From contig CM071570.1 of the NCBI GenBank assembly GCA_036426205.1, forward strand, positions 140,139,048 through 140,203,047: a stretch of 64,000 nt of DNA, in the 5' to 3' direction. Below, one piece after another: positions 44,470 to 54,428 of the stretch. How positions within the stretch are numbered: position 1 is the stretch's first letter; every line of letters starts with the position of its first letter. Made by a program: the position numbers and the translations under genes. The notes beneath the pieces were generated by a model. That model worked only from the letters and a program-made list of their open reading frames with translations. It had not been told where the DNA came from and made no database searches. Origin of the DNA: Ascaphus truei. Taxonomy: Eukaryota > Chordata > Amphibia > Anura > Ascaphidae.

Positions 44470-45009
44470 CCAGAGTCATTAATAATAATTTTGGTAGATT
44501 GGAGAAACAGTCAAGACCGTGGTAACTACAACTTAATGGCACAAATTGCAAAATAAAACACTTGGGTCACAAAAACCTAAAGGCAGAATACAGCATTAAT
44601 GGCAGTATTATGTCAAATACTACAGAGGCAAGGGACCTGGGAGTCATTATTTCAGCAGACTTAAAAATAGGTGAGTAATGTAAGAAAACAATAGGCAAAG
44701 CCAGCAGGATGATAGGTTGTATAGGGAGAGGTATTTGCAGCAGAAAGAGAGAGGTAGTGATTCCACTTTATAGATTATTGGTGAGGCCTTACTCAGTACG
44801 GTGTTCAGTTCTGCGGATCATATATTCAGAAGGACATAAATACATTGGAGGCTGCTAAAATAGTGCACGGTCTACAGTATAACACTCTTTAGGAAAGACT
44901 AAAGGGCCCTGATATGTACAGCTTGGAGGATAGAAGGGAGACGGGGATATGATTGAAAGTTTCAAGTATGTAAAGGGTTTCAACAAGGTATAGGGTGGAA
45001 GCTTATTTC
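44470..45009 (+). pseudogene. CR1-like LINE fragment cut by the gypsy element
   Basis: Frames give SNTTEARDLGVIISADLKI, KASRMIGCIGRGICSRKREV and VIPLYRLLVRP, the CR1 C-terminal domain. It stops where the gypsy leader begins at 45010. The missing 3' end is not seen on the other side of the gypsy sequence, which is itself truncated. Confidence 0.75.
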
Positions 45010-45828
45010 TGTCAGGAATCGGCGTTCTCCTCGGTCCCCACACAGAGCACTCCCTCCCCGCAGGGAGCCCCTGGACACACAAAACAATCCTGCCTTACCG
45101 GCCTCAACGGCTCCTCGTCCCTGCCGCCGTCGCGGGATCACTCCCCTCGGCGATTCCTCTGTTCAGCGCCGGGCGCGCCCACGCCCTCCTGCACGCACAC
45201 CTGCACCATCCACTGGCTCGGTTCACACGCGTACACGAGTTACGGAGCACGCTCAGTCTGCACACTCTTATTCCTGTCCCCGGACCTCAGGCTCCGCCCC
45301 CGCACACTGCACGGGCATACTCAGGTTACTAACAAGACTCACCTGGCCTGTTATGCCTGCACCAATCTGCAGTGTCTCCCTGTAGCTCTTCCTGTCCCGC
45401 CTCCATTCCTAATTGGACCTTCCTGCTTTATCTAGCTCCTCTCTGCTCTCAGTCTTTGCTCGACATAGTCTCTGTATGGAAGGTCTTCTGGATTCTCTCA
45501 GTGTTTTCACAGGTTCTGACGCAGCTCGTACGACTACCCCCTCTGGTTCTCGATCTCGGCACTCCTTGGACAACGCTCACTCTGGTAACCCCTAGAACAC
45601 GGCTTGGACTACGACCTATCGCCACTCTCCACTCCCTGACTTCGGCAAGGCATCATACACTCTCTCTCTACAACCGGTACCGGCAAGTATTGTCTACCTT
45701 ACTACACCTGGCTTGGCAACGCTTCATACCTCACTCCGGACACGCTCCCTTTGCTGTGGGTGCGTGTATTACCACTTCCCCCTTCAGCTCAGGGGACGGG
45801 TCTGGTCTGCGGGCAGCACCGGCGTAAC
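45010..45828 (+). mobile_element. Ty3/gypsy 5' LTR and leader
   Basis: Starts TGTCAGGAATCGG, a plausible LTR start, directly against CR1 sequence. It is GC-rich, unlike its surroundings. The LTR end and primer site could not be fixed because no second LTR is present. Gag starts at 45829. Confidence 0.6.
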
Positions 45829-46785
45829 ATGTCGAGCCCACAAGACGCAGACCAGACCGAACTTCAACAGTTTCTCTCCAATCTGCTTCAGCAAAACCAG
45901 GCCATGGCGGATCAAATTGTGGCACTTACACACCAGGTCGCAGTACTCTCAGACAGGGTACCGACCGCGACCCCGCTAGATGTAAGCCCCCACTCCGCAA
46001 GCGCAGTTAGCAGCTCAGATGTAAGGATTTCTCTCCCCAAGCCTTATGCAGGTGAACCGCAAGATTGTAGGGGTTTCCTAAACCAGTGTGAGGTGCAGTT
46101 TGAAATGGCCCCCCATCTCTACACTACTGATCGCAAGAAGGTAGCCTACATTTATAACCTCCTCACTGGCAGCGCCCTGGCTTGGGCTTCCCCGGTTTGG
46201 GAGCGACGTTCTGACCTTACCCAAGATTACCTGGCATTTAAAGCCGAGTTTCAACAAGTATTCGATTCTCCCACTCGTCGGGAGATGGCATCTGTTTCTC
46301 TCCTCCAGATCACTCAGGGACGGCGAATGGTGACGCAGTATGCTGTGGAATTCCGGACTCTAGCAGCCGAGACTAACTGGGGACAAGAGGCTCTCGTCTC
46401 CGTGTTCTGGCAAGGCCTGGCAGATCCCATCAAGGATGAACTCTCTCGCCAATCCAGGCCGGATCAATTGGAGGTCCTCATTGATTTGGCTGTCCGAGTG
46501 GATCAACGTATCCAGGTACGCCGCTCAGAGCGTCAGCGCACTCGCGTCTATAACTTTCAAGTTCCGTTCTCCAGTACTCCCAGCAACACTCCTGCTTCCC
46601 CAAGTGCTACCATACCTCTTCGTCCTGCACTGGAGTTGCCAGAGCCAATGCAATTGGGGGTACAACGCATCCACACACCGATACGGCAGTTCCGCCACGC
46701 CGGGGGATTGTGTTTCTACTGCGGATCCATGGAACATCTGGTTCGGGAGTGTCCACTGCGTCCGGGAAACGGTAACACCCAGTGA
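45829..46785 (+). CDS. Gag of a sushi-type Ty3/gypsy element
   Basis: 318 codons, intact. Residues 1-45 include a coiled-coil-like run ([20 protein letters not shown]). A retrotransposon Gag domain follows ([47 protein letters not shown]). Then comes [10 protein letters not shown] and one CCHC zinc knuckle, C295-C298-H303-C308. The EPMQLG...LCFYCG arrangement is that of sushi-ichi Gag, the ancestor of the mammalian PEG10/RTL family. The start at 45829 (aacATG) is preferred over an upstream in-frame ATG at 45751, because that would add leader. Confidence 0.88.
   Translation: MSSPQDADQTELQQFLSNLLQQNQAMADQIVALTHQVAVLSDRVPTATPLDVSPHSASAVSSSDVRISLPKPYAGEPQDCRGFLNQCEVQFEMAPHLYTTDRKKVAYIYNLLTGSALAWASPVWERRSDLTQDYLAFKAEFQQVFDSPTRREMASVSLLQITQGRRMVTQYAVEFRTLAAETNWGQEALVSVFWQGLADPIKDELSRQSRPDQLEVLIDLAVRVDQRIQVRRSERQRTRVYNFQVPFSSTPSNTPASPSATIPLRPALELPEPMQLGVQRIHTPIRQFRHAGGLCFYCGSMEHLVRECPLRPGNGNTQ
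46764..46770 (+). promoter_or_regulatory. GGGAAAC -1 frameshift heptamer
   Basis: The heptamer sits in correct phase in gag (G GGA AAC), 15 bp before the gag stop, and pol lies in the -1 frame. The same heptamer is used by PEG10. In this copy the -1 frame meets TAA at 46773-46775, which would block a Gag-Pol product. Confidence 0.6.
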
Positions 46786-48000
46786 GTACAGAGGGGCTCT
46801 CTCTGGGTGTAATGTCTCCACGTCCCCTTTCTAAAGGTGAACTCCCTAAGAAACTTACATTTCCAGTCTCCCTTTCAGGCGATAAGTTCAAGACTTCTAC
46901 CGCCGCTTTCATTGACTCAGGAGCTGGAGGAAACTTCGTGGATCTTGAATTCGCCAGGTTAAACCGCATACCACTCGTGAGAAAGAAGGTTCCCATCGCA
47001 CTCGTCGGTATCGATGGACGTCCTATTACCCCGGCCCACATCTCCTTAGAGACGGCGCCCTTGCTTCTGTCCTCACATCTGCACAAGGAGATCTTAGTTC
47101 TCGATGCCATTCACGCTCCTGGGATACCCATCACCTTAGGTCTTCCTTGGCTACAGCTTAACAATCCTCTCATTGACTGGACTTCCTCTGCTCCCATTTC
47201 CTGGAGGCTGAGGTCAGGCGAGACTCATCAACTGCTGGCCAATACCTCTGTTCCCGAAGTTATTCTACCTTCCGTTTACCATCAATTCCGGGACGTTTTC
47301 AATAAGGTACAGTCAGACCTCTTGCCGCCACACAGGACTTACGATTGTCCGATCGATCTAGTTCCAGGTTACTCCCTACCCAAGTCCAAGACCTACCCCT
47401 TGTCGTTACCAGAATCTCACGCTATGGATGAATATATCCAGGAGAATCTCAAGAAAGGCTTTATTCGTCACTCCAATTCCCCAGCAGGGGCTGGGTTTTT
47501 CTTCGTCAGGAAAAAGGACGGGTCGTTGAGGCCTTGCATCGACTACAGGGGTTTAAACCACATCACTATTAAAAATCGTTACCCCCTTCCCCTTATTACC
47601 GAACTGTTCGATAAATTACAGGGGGCCAAGATTTTTTCCAAGTTGGATCACGTGGTGCCTATAACCTGGTGCGCATCAGGAAGGGGGATGAATGGAAGAT
47701 GGCCTTCAACACACGTAGTGGACACTACGAATATCTGGTAATGCCTTTCGGCTTATGTAATGCTCCCGCTGTCTTCCAGGATTTCATCAACGACGTCTTT
47801 CGTAAGGTGCTCAATATTTTTGTTATTGTATACTTGGATGATATCCTGATTTTTTCCAAAGATCTCCAGGACCATATACGCCACACCTCCTACGTCCTTT
47901 CCCGTCTCCGTGAACACCATTTGTACGCCAAACTGGAGAAGTGCACCTTTCATACGACCTCTACTCCGTTCCTGGGGTATATCATTTCCGATGAGGGAAA
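46776..48000 (+). pseudogene. Gypsy pol: protease and reverse transcriptase, truncated
   Basis: The -1 frame encodes an aspartic protease ([17 protein letters not shown]) and the RT start ([50 protein letters not shown]). A 1-base deletion near 47647 shifts the frame; RT continues as [20 protein letters not shown] and [12 protein letters not shown] with the catalytic YLDD. Gypsy homology ends near 47998 after [10 protein letters not shown], where unrelated sequence begins. RNase H, integrase and 3' LTR are absent. Confidence 0.88.
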
Positions 48001-48526
48001 ACAAAGAAAAACCTGGCGCCAAAAGTTCATTGGATAATCCTGTACTCCTCAGGGGATCAGCACACTTGCTTGACAGGCCATGTAGGGGAAAAAACACAAA
48101 CAGACACAGATCATAGTGCAACACTGTAGGGTTAAAACAGGTCTACACTAATACACACACTGCACATGTAACATAGAGACTCCTAGTGACTATAAAAACT
48201 ATTTATTAAATAAAAAGAACTATGCCATAAAATGGTATGGACAAATGAGAACACCGCTGGTCATCCAGATGGGAAAAATCAGAGCCCTACTTACAAGCAG
48301 CAAGACAAATACAGGCAATGCAACAAAGAGTCCTCCGGGTGCTGCTGATGTCTTTGCAGAGATGTGATTCCTGCTGCACTGCGACTCTCGTGCCGACTCT
48401 CCCTCCAAGGGTTAACAGGAACAGTGGCAGTGTCGGAGGCCCGCTCGTGGGGCTCACAGCTCTACTCCACGTGAGGCTGCTCTCCTCACTTCCTCCTCCG
48501 GTTACACAAGCTGTCTCAGAGAGTGC
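47519..48526. repeat. 1-kb direct repeat, left copy
   Basis: Aligns with 54429-55437 end to end. I count about 16 substitutions, mostly transitions, and one 1-base indel (about 98 percent identity). It joins gypsy RT (47519-47998) to about 530 bp of unidentified sequence with tatttattaaataaaa. Both copies have the same internal junction. Confidence 0.93.
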
Positions 48527-48681
48527 CCGTGCCCTTAAAGGGACAGTACAAGCGTCCTGTATGTAAAGGTGGTCCCGTGGGGTCCGATGGCGGAGCACTG
48601 CTGTATGAAGAAATTCGGGGCTGCACACCAGTTTCAGTTTAAAATGATTTATTAGGTGGTCATCTGGAGTCTACAGTAAAC

Positions 48682-48723
48682 ACTCTGACGCGTTTCAGGA
48701 CGGTTGTCCCTTTATCAAAGAGT
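48682..48723 (-). ncRNA. Hammerhead-like ribozyme with U3-A8 core variant
   Basis: On the minus strand ACTCT pairs with AGAGT (stem I). Core is TTGATAA, stem II is GGGAC-AACC-GTCCT, then GAAA, CGCG and a canonical GTC cleavage triplet. Compared with CUGANGA, C3 and G8 are both changed, to U and A, which keeps a possible 3-8 pair. The ACGCGT palindrome again allows dimer pairing. Activity is uncertain. Confidence 0.55.
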
Positions 48724-49875
48724 AACTGCGCGTCTACTGAGGTCTCCATTATGTAGTATAACTCCCGCCCCCAGCCGTGACGTCACACACTTCGTGAATA
48801 TCGCGTGATTTGGAGAGGCTCTTATCCCATTGGATGGCTAGTTGGCCAATCGCGCAGGGTCTGAATGAATAATTAGATAATGGAACTAGTATTGGAGCCA
48901 CGGACTCTCAGTCCCGCCTCCAGTAGTGACGTCACACGCTCTCGGTGTATCACATGATGTGGAGGAGCTCTTATCTTATATGATGTAGTGTTGGCCAATC
49001 GCGCGAGGTCTCAGTGAATAATTAAGTAATGAGGCTACTATTGGAGCCACGGACTCACAGTCCCGCCTCTAATGGTGACGTCATCCGCTCTATGTATATC
49101 GGATGCATATTTGACTAGAGCCAACAATTAAATCGTATAAATCCCACTGACTTTTAAAGTTAATGGCTATAGAATGTCTGGGCAAAACTGGGGAGTATAT
49201 AACACAATGGAGAACTTCAGGAAAAAAACAAAACACAAATGTAGTGGCATTAAAAACATATAATGAATGAATATTCAAAAGTTAAGACTAACAAAAATTA
49301 TAAAAGCGCAACGTTTAAAAACAAAGCAAATGAGGTGGAAGACATATTTAGTGAAGGATAAACTTATACTCTAATCACAATGAAATATCATTCATATATA
49401 TTGTACATTAGAAATAGACTATTATCAACGTCTAACACATATATCGTGATCATTGTGAAATTCCATATAAATATCTTGCATATTCCTACTAGAACAAGAT
49501 CCTACAACTAGTCATTTGGACCATTCCCTCTACTGTTAGCGTTTGACTGCTCATATGAATGAGATCCACATGCAATGCTGTTATTGTTCTATACAGGGTA
49601 GAGATAATGTGACTATTTCAGAGTACCTAACTGGTGATGTCTTTACCATAAACAAAAAGTAAGTTCATAAGGTTACACATGTTATTCTTAATATATTAAT
49701 ATACAGAGTCTTACCCTAGTGTATTGTAACCAACGTTTACTCCGAACAATCTCTCTGATAAATCATACCCATATTATATGAAGCACATAGATACGTAACT
49801 GTATTTCATTATGTATAGCCGTAAAGGTAATCGATCTGACACTTTTTCATATACAATGCATTGTTTTACGAGATA

Positions 49876-50391
49876 TTAATCTAAGAAATGTTTAAGTTCC
49901 CAATCTAGATTCATGCCCCTGGGTGCCAATGTCCCAAGGGCATAAATCCAGAACATTTCTCTCTTATTGAGGAGGGATTCTCTATCTCCTCCCCGCACAT
50001 GTGGTCTTATGTGCTCAAGCGCGCTAAAAGAGAAATTCATGAGGGAACCTGATTGACATTTTGCAAAGTGACGTGCAACAGGGTATCTCACATCCATATT
50101 TCTGATAGCTCTAACATGTTCAACAATTCTCTCTTTAAGTGGACGTATAGTCCTGCCTACATATGAACTACCGCATGAACATCTAAGGAGATATATCACA
50201 AATTTTGTGTTACATGTCATCATGGAATTGAGAGTATGAGTTCTCTTTGTATTTACATTTCTTATATTTTTTAAACAGTATGGGTATGTACTTTGGTTTT
50301 CTGGGGATTTAGACAGTACCTTTATGGTATATATAGAGTTCTGTGTATTGTCTCCAGTCACACCTGTACACCTATTTGTGTTATACCACAT
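49876..50391 (-). CDS. PLE A GIY-YIG endonuclease ORF (truncated protein)
   Basis: 171 codons, no stop. The N-terminal part is the linker; the GIY-YIG domain runs FVIYLLRCSCGSSYVGRTIR, PLKERIVEHVRAIRN, VARHFAKCQSG, HVRGGDRESLLNKREMFWIY and ends LAPRGMNLDWELKHFLD. The Tyr, the YVGRT core, Arg and the Glu of KREMFW are all present. The RT is missing through 5' truncation. It is clearly distinct from the PLE B domain (CSCGSSY versus CPCGLQY), so two PLE families coexist. Confidence 0.88.
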   Translation of the reverse strand: MWYNTNRCTGVTGDNTQNSIYTIKVLSKSPENQSTYPYCLKNIRNVNTKRTHTLNSMMTCNTKFVIYLLRCSCGSSYVGRTIRPLKERIVEHVRAIRNMDVRYPVARHFAKCQSGSLMNFSFSALEHIRPHVRGGDRESLLNKREMFWIYALGTLAPRGMNLDWELKHFLD

Positions 50392-50613
50392 AGAGCCTCA
50401 CACAGCCTAATATATGCTCCAAGGACCAGATGTAAGTTTAATTGAGACTTCAATCAAGCTATTTCCACACACAGCTGAGCCCTGAGGATTGGGATTATTC
50501 CCTATACACACAGCAAGCGTCCTGTATGCCAAGAACTAACGGCTGCAATGGGGCTCAAATATGACCAAGTGTCCCAAAAAGTCCAATACCAAGCTCAAAG
50601 TGACTGTGTCACC

Positions 50614-50657
50614 TGCCCTACGCGTTTCGTGGATGTTACTCCACTTCCTCAGGGGCT
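50614..50657 (-). ncRNA. Hammerhead-type ribozyme next to PLE B
   Basis: On the minus strand GCCC and GGGC form stem I. The core is CTGAGGA (50652-50646), stem II GTGG with CCAC, then GAAA (50628-50625), CGCG and GTA. The sequence logic is identical to 38919-38981. It lies about 370 bp after the PLE B endonuclease stop, the same spacing as in the other copy, which supports a fixed position in the element. Confidence 0.7.
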
Positions 50658-51025
50658 ACAAAGACTGACATTGAATGACATATACATATACCCTAACCAA
50701 TTAAAAATTAATTGCCCAATTAGGCTATATAGCCTGCATGTCATTAATATCAAATCACTACATCTCTAACAACATAATACACATACAATACATTAAACAA
50801 CAATTAAAACATTCAGATAACAACTGGTAACCGTATATCCCAAAATTGAGGCCAGATATAATATCATAATAGGCATTGATATATACCAAAATGCCAAATT
50901 GTGGCCAAAGTATAAACAAACCTGCTTAAGCCACTTAATAGGCTACTGCTGGTACAGAGTCAAATGGATAAGGTGTCATCCATTAAGTAATGGTTGCACT
51001 TAACTTAATGTTTGTTTGAGCCATC
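50658..51025 (-). mobile_element. PLE B 3' noncoding region
   Basis: Noncoding AT-rich sequence between the endonuclease stop and the ribozyme, equivalent to 38566-38918. Confidence 0.6.
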
Positions 51026-51382
51026 TCATCTACCTAAAAAGGAGCCCAGTTCAAAATCAATATTGAGCCCATATGGGGATAAAGTCTTAAGTTCATAGAT
51101 CCAAAAGGCCTCCCTCCTATTGATGTGTTGAATGTTATTGCCACCTCTCCAATTGGGTGTACACAATTCAATAGGTTGACAGATAAGGCCCTTTGGATTT
51201 TTGCCATGATGTACCAAAAAGTGGTGGGACACACTGTGTGATGTTAAACCCTTTTTGATGTTGTAGATATGTTCATATATACGTCTTTGAAACGTACGAC
51301 CAGTGCGACCCACATATTGCAGGCCACAAGGACACTGCAACATATAAATGACAAACTCCGAGTTACATGAAATATGTGACAT
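51026..51382 (-). CDS. PLE B GIY-YIG endonuclease segment
   Basis: Open for 118 codons: SHISCNSEFVIYMLQCPCGL, QYVGRTGRTFQRRIYEHIYN, WRGGNNIQHINRREAFWIYE, LKTLSPYGLNIDFELGSFLG. Upstream (51383-51480) is the linker with a C-x2-C-x2-C motif (CSKCIACK) followed by one in-frame stop, so it no longer joins the RT. Close relative of the fragment at 38238-38565. Confidence 0.88.
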   Translation of the reverse strand: MSHISCNSEFVIYMLQCPCGLQYVGRTGRTFQRRIYEHIYNIKKGLTSHSVSHHFLVHHGKNPKGLICQPIELCTPNWRGGNNIQHINRREAFWIYELKTLSPYGLNIDFELGSFLGR

Positions 51383-51523
51383 GATTTTGTAGTTCTTGGC
51401 GGTGACATTAGATTTGAATTCTGTGCTACAATAGCTTTACTTACAGGCTATACATTTACTGCATGGTTTAAACCCATTTTTAACCTGATTGATGTTCATT
51501 TTTATTTCACCTTGGTTTAAAGG

Positions 51524-53252
51524 CTAACTAGGTGCCAGTTTGTTCCTAAAGTTACCAGCTTTCTTAAAAACAATAGATGGCTGTGGTGTTAGTATCTGTG
51601 ACAAAGTTGCATCCTGCAACAATATAGGCCAATGTTTGGCAAAAATATTCCTTATTTTGGGGGCCATAGCGTTATATTGTGTTATAAAGGAAATATTATT
51701 TTTCCCTTGGCTGTCCCCTTTGTCCTTATATTCCAGGAGTTTGTTCCTGTCCATATCTTGAACTAAAGAGATAGTATTCTCTAGTTCGTCTATGGGATAA
51801 TTCCGATCTAGAAACTAATTTTTGAGTTCATCCGCCTGCTCTACAAAAGATTCCAACCTGGAGCAGTTGCGTCTAAGTCGGATGAATTGTCCTTTCGGAA
51901 TATTCCTAATCCATTGCGGATTGTGATGGCTGTTGGCCATAACATAATTGTTGGCCTGTACAGGCTTAAAAAATGTTTGTGTATGAATGTGGTCATCAAC
52001 AATACTAATATTTAAATCCAAAAAGTTAATGGTAGTTTTATCATATTGGCATATCAGTTTCAAATTTCTGTTATTGTCATTAAGGTACAAAATGAATTGA
52101 TCTAATAGATCCAGTTCCCCATCCCAAATAAAAATAACGTCATCTATGTAGCGCCGCCATAGCACGAGGTTTGCACCAAATGGGCAGTTGTTCCAAATGG
52201 CCTCCTTCTCCCATTGCCCCATAAAAAGGTTCGCATAACTTGGGGCAAACCTCGTGCCCATGGCGGTACCACATATCTGCAAATAATACTGTAAATTATA
52301 ACAAAAATAATTGTGTGTTAATATGAATCTAATCCCATCCATCAAGAAGGCCTTAAGGGCAGAGGATAAGGTGTTGTCTTCCTCGAACTCCCTTCGAATG
52401 GCCTCACATCCCAGTTGATGGTCTATCATTGTATACAGGGATGTGACATCACCTGTTACCCATACATAACTAGACCTCCAATCAATCTCACGCAAGATTT
52501 GCAAGACTTGTGTAGTGTCCTTTAAATGTGAATCTAACTTAGCTAATAGTGGCTGTAAATAATAATCTATAAATTGAGATAAATTGGACGTGAGTGATTG
52601 TATTCCAGAAATAATAGGACGACCGGGGGTGTGTGTAAGATCTTTATGAATTTTAGGAATAAAGTAAAATAGAGGTATACGTGGGTGCAAATTATTCAAA
52701 AAGTCAAACTCATCCTGCGTGATGGCTTGATTGGCAAGTCCCGTATCTAAAAGGGTAACTAATTCAGAGTGATAGATGTCCGTTGGGTCACTGGCAAGGG
52801 GGAGGTAAGAAGTAGTGTCACCAAGAAGTCTTCCTGATTCTTGGACATAATAATTACTGTCCATCACTACTACTCCCCCACCCTTGTCGGCTGCTTTGAT
52901 GACAAATCAAATCGTTACTGGCCAGTGACTTTACAGCCAGTTTTTCCTCTTGATTGAGGTTGTCATGTTTGATTTTAAAGGTACGACTTGATTGTTCCAG
53001 ATCTCTAGAAACCATCTCTACGAAGGTGTTCACAAAGTGGCCTTGGACAAACTTGGGATTAAAAGTGGACTGTTTTTTAAATGGAGTAGATTTATATACA
53101 TTACTCACTCCTAAAGATTCAATCTGGTTACTGATGGCGTCTTTGGCGGAATACTTTTTTAAGGCCAACTTTCTGGCAAACTTCTGCACATCAATAAACA
53201 GATTGAAGCTGTTGGGCCCACATACAGGGGCGAATGTAAGGCCCTTACCCAA
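51524..53252 (-). pseudogene. PLE B reverse transcriptase
   Basis: The longest open piece (52867-51815, 350 codons) has PRIPLFYFIPKIHK, PGRPIISGIQSLTSNLSQFI, WVTGDVTSLYTMIDH (motif A Asp), GTAMGTRFAPSYANLFMG (motif B), RRYIDDVIFIW (motif C) and INFLDLNISIVDD, all PLE-specific forms. The N-terminal segment (53252-52854) ends in a one-base frameshift near 52905. A stop separates 51815 from the next piece (51754-51524). PLE RTs are telomerase-like and prime on nicked DNA. Confidence 0.9.
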
Positions 53253-53327
53253 GACTCTCTTCCATATTGTTTAGGGAATATTTGCTAATGTTAAATATAT
53301 TTTGACACATTTCTCTGCTATCAGATT

Positions 53328-54424
53328 TTACGTTGCATCTCTTATTCCTACCTCCTCTTCTCCCCCTGAATCGTTTTTTCTTTTCTTGTGGATGTTCACA
53401 TAAAGCATTGAATCTAAAGGAGGTTTTAAAACTTTTGTGATTTTCACCTCTGGAAATATATGATCCCTCTCCTTCCTCCACTCTAAAAAAGAGAAGGCTG
53501 GTTTGTTACTTTGGGAGGGGAGAGGTTGATATATACTTCCTTCTGCCTCTACTTCAATCTCATCTGTAGAGAGAACCTCAAACTGATTGTGGGTGGGGAT
53601 AGGTTCCAACTGTGGTGTTATATCAGTGTTCTTCTTGATGGCATGGTTTGGTTTGTGTTGCAGAATGAACTGCTGTTTGTTATGAATGGGTAATGGGGAA
53701 TTTGGTTTGGGAAGACTGGAAACTGTGGCATGAAAACTAGGGCTGTTAACCGGAGCCTTTATATGATTTGACTCCTTTTTTTGTTATTATTGTTATTGGA
53801 ACGATAGTTTTTCTTAAAAGGTTTTCCCTTCGGATCCTTAGTATCCTGTTTCCAATTTCTATAACACCCTGTGTCATAATCCACCTTGTCACGTAGACAT
53901 TTTGTTTGTTTATTACTTACTAACTCTAGTTCCATTTTGTCAAGTCTTTTTTTGACTACTGGTTCCAGAGCTAGTAATTCATTATTGTCCATAAATTGTT
54001 CCAATTTGACTTGAAGAGCAATAATTTGCTCATCCAATTCTGAAAGGGACTTCTTTCGTTGTTGTACCAACAATTGCATTAATTTAAATGAGCATTCATC
54101 TAGGGCTTTATTCCAATCCCTCATGAATACTTCATTTTTGGAGTCTGTGGTAGGAGGCTTGAATATCCTTAGGCCACGTGGTATGCGGTTAAATTCACCG
54201 TATTTACTAAGTGCTATGACTTCCCATAGTTGTTTTGTCTCTAAGGTAAGCAGTCTTTCCAACTCATTAATGAGTGGATGAAAGTCTGCTGAAGGAGATT
54301 CCAGTACAGGAATTCCATCCTGATTGCTGAAAATTTGGTCTATATTAAAACCCCTCTGTGAGCGTGAATGAAATAATGTATTCATAATATCTAAAGCTGC
54401 TACACAAATATGTACAATAAGCAC
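53328..54424 (-). pseudogene. PLE B N-terminal ORF region
   Basis: One piece runs 54424-53759 (221 codons), with a charged, probably coiled-coil region (SELDEQIIALQVKLEQFMDN, KRLDKMELELVSNKQ) and a basic, Asn-rich end. A second piece (53609-53328) has LEWRKERDHIF and KKRKNDSGGEE. They are in the order expected upstream of the RT. The left end at 54428 meets the direct repeat abruptly, so the 5' start may be lost. Confidence 0.65.
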
Positions 54425-54428
54425 AGGT

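Larger units (their letters stand above)
48564..50513 (-). mobile_element. PLE A, 5'-truncated, with 15-bp target duplication
   Basis: Flanked by CAAGCGTCCTGTATG at 48549-48563 and 50514-50528. On the minus strand it carries a GIY-YIG ORF (50391-49876), a long noncoding region and a hammerhead-like motif (48682-48723), then about 120 bp with aataaatcattt to its 3' end. It inserted into noncoding sequence next to PLE B. Confidence 0.75.

Noticed and set aside
45751..45828. Upstream in-frame ATG for gag at 45751
   Set aside because: It adds 26 residues of leader-like composition; the ATG at 45829 has better context and starts a typical Gag N-terminus.
48008..48030. TGGCGCC, like the start of a lysine-tRNA primer binding site
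   Set aside because: The match ends after seven bases and it lies at the gypsy/unknown junction instead of after an LTR.
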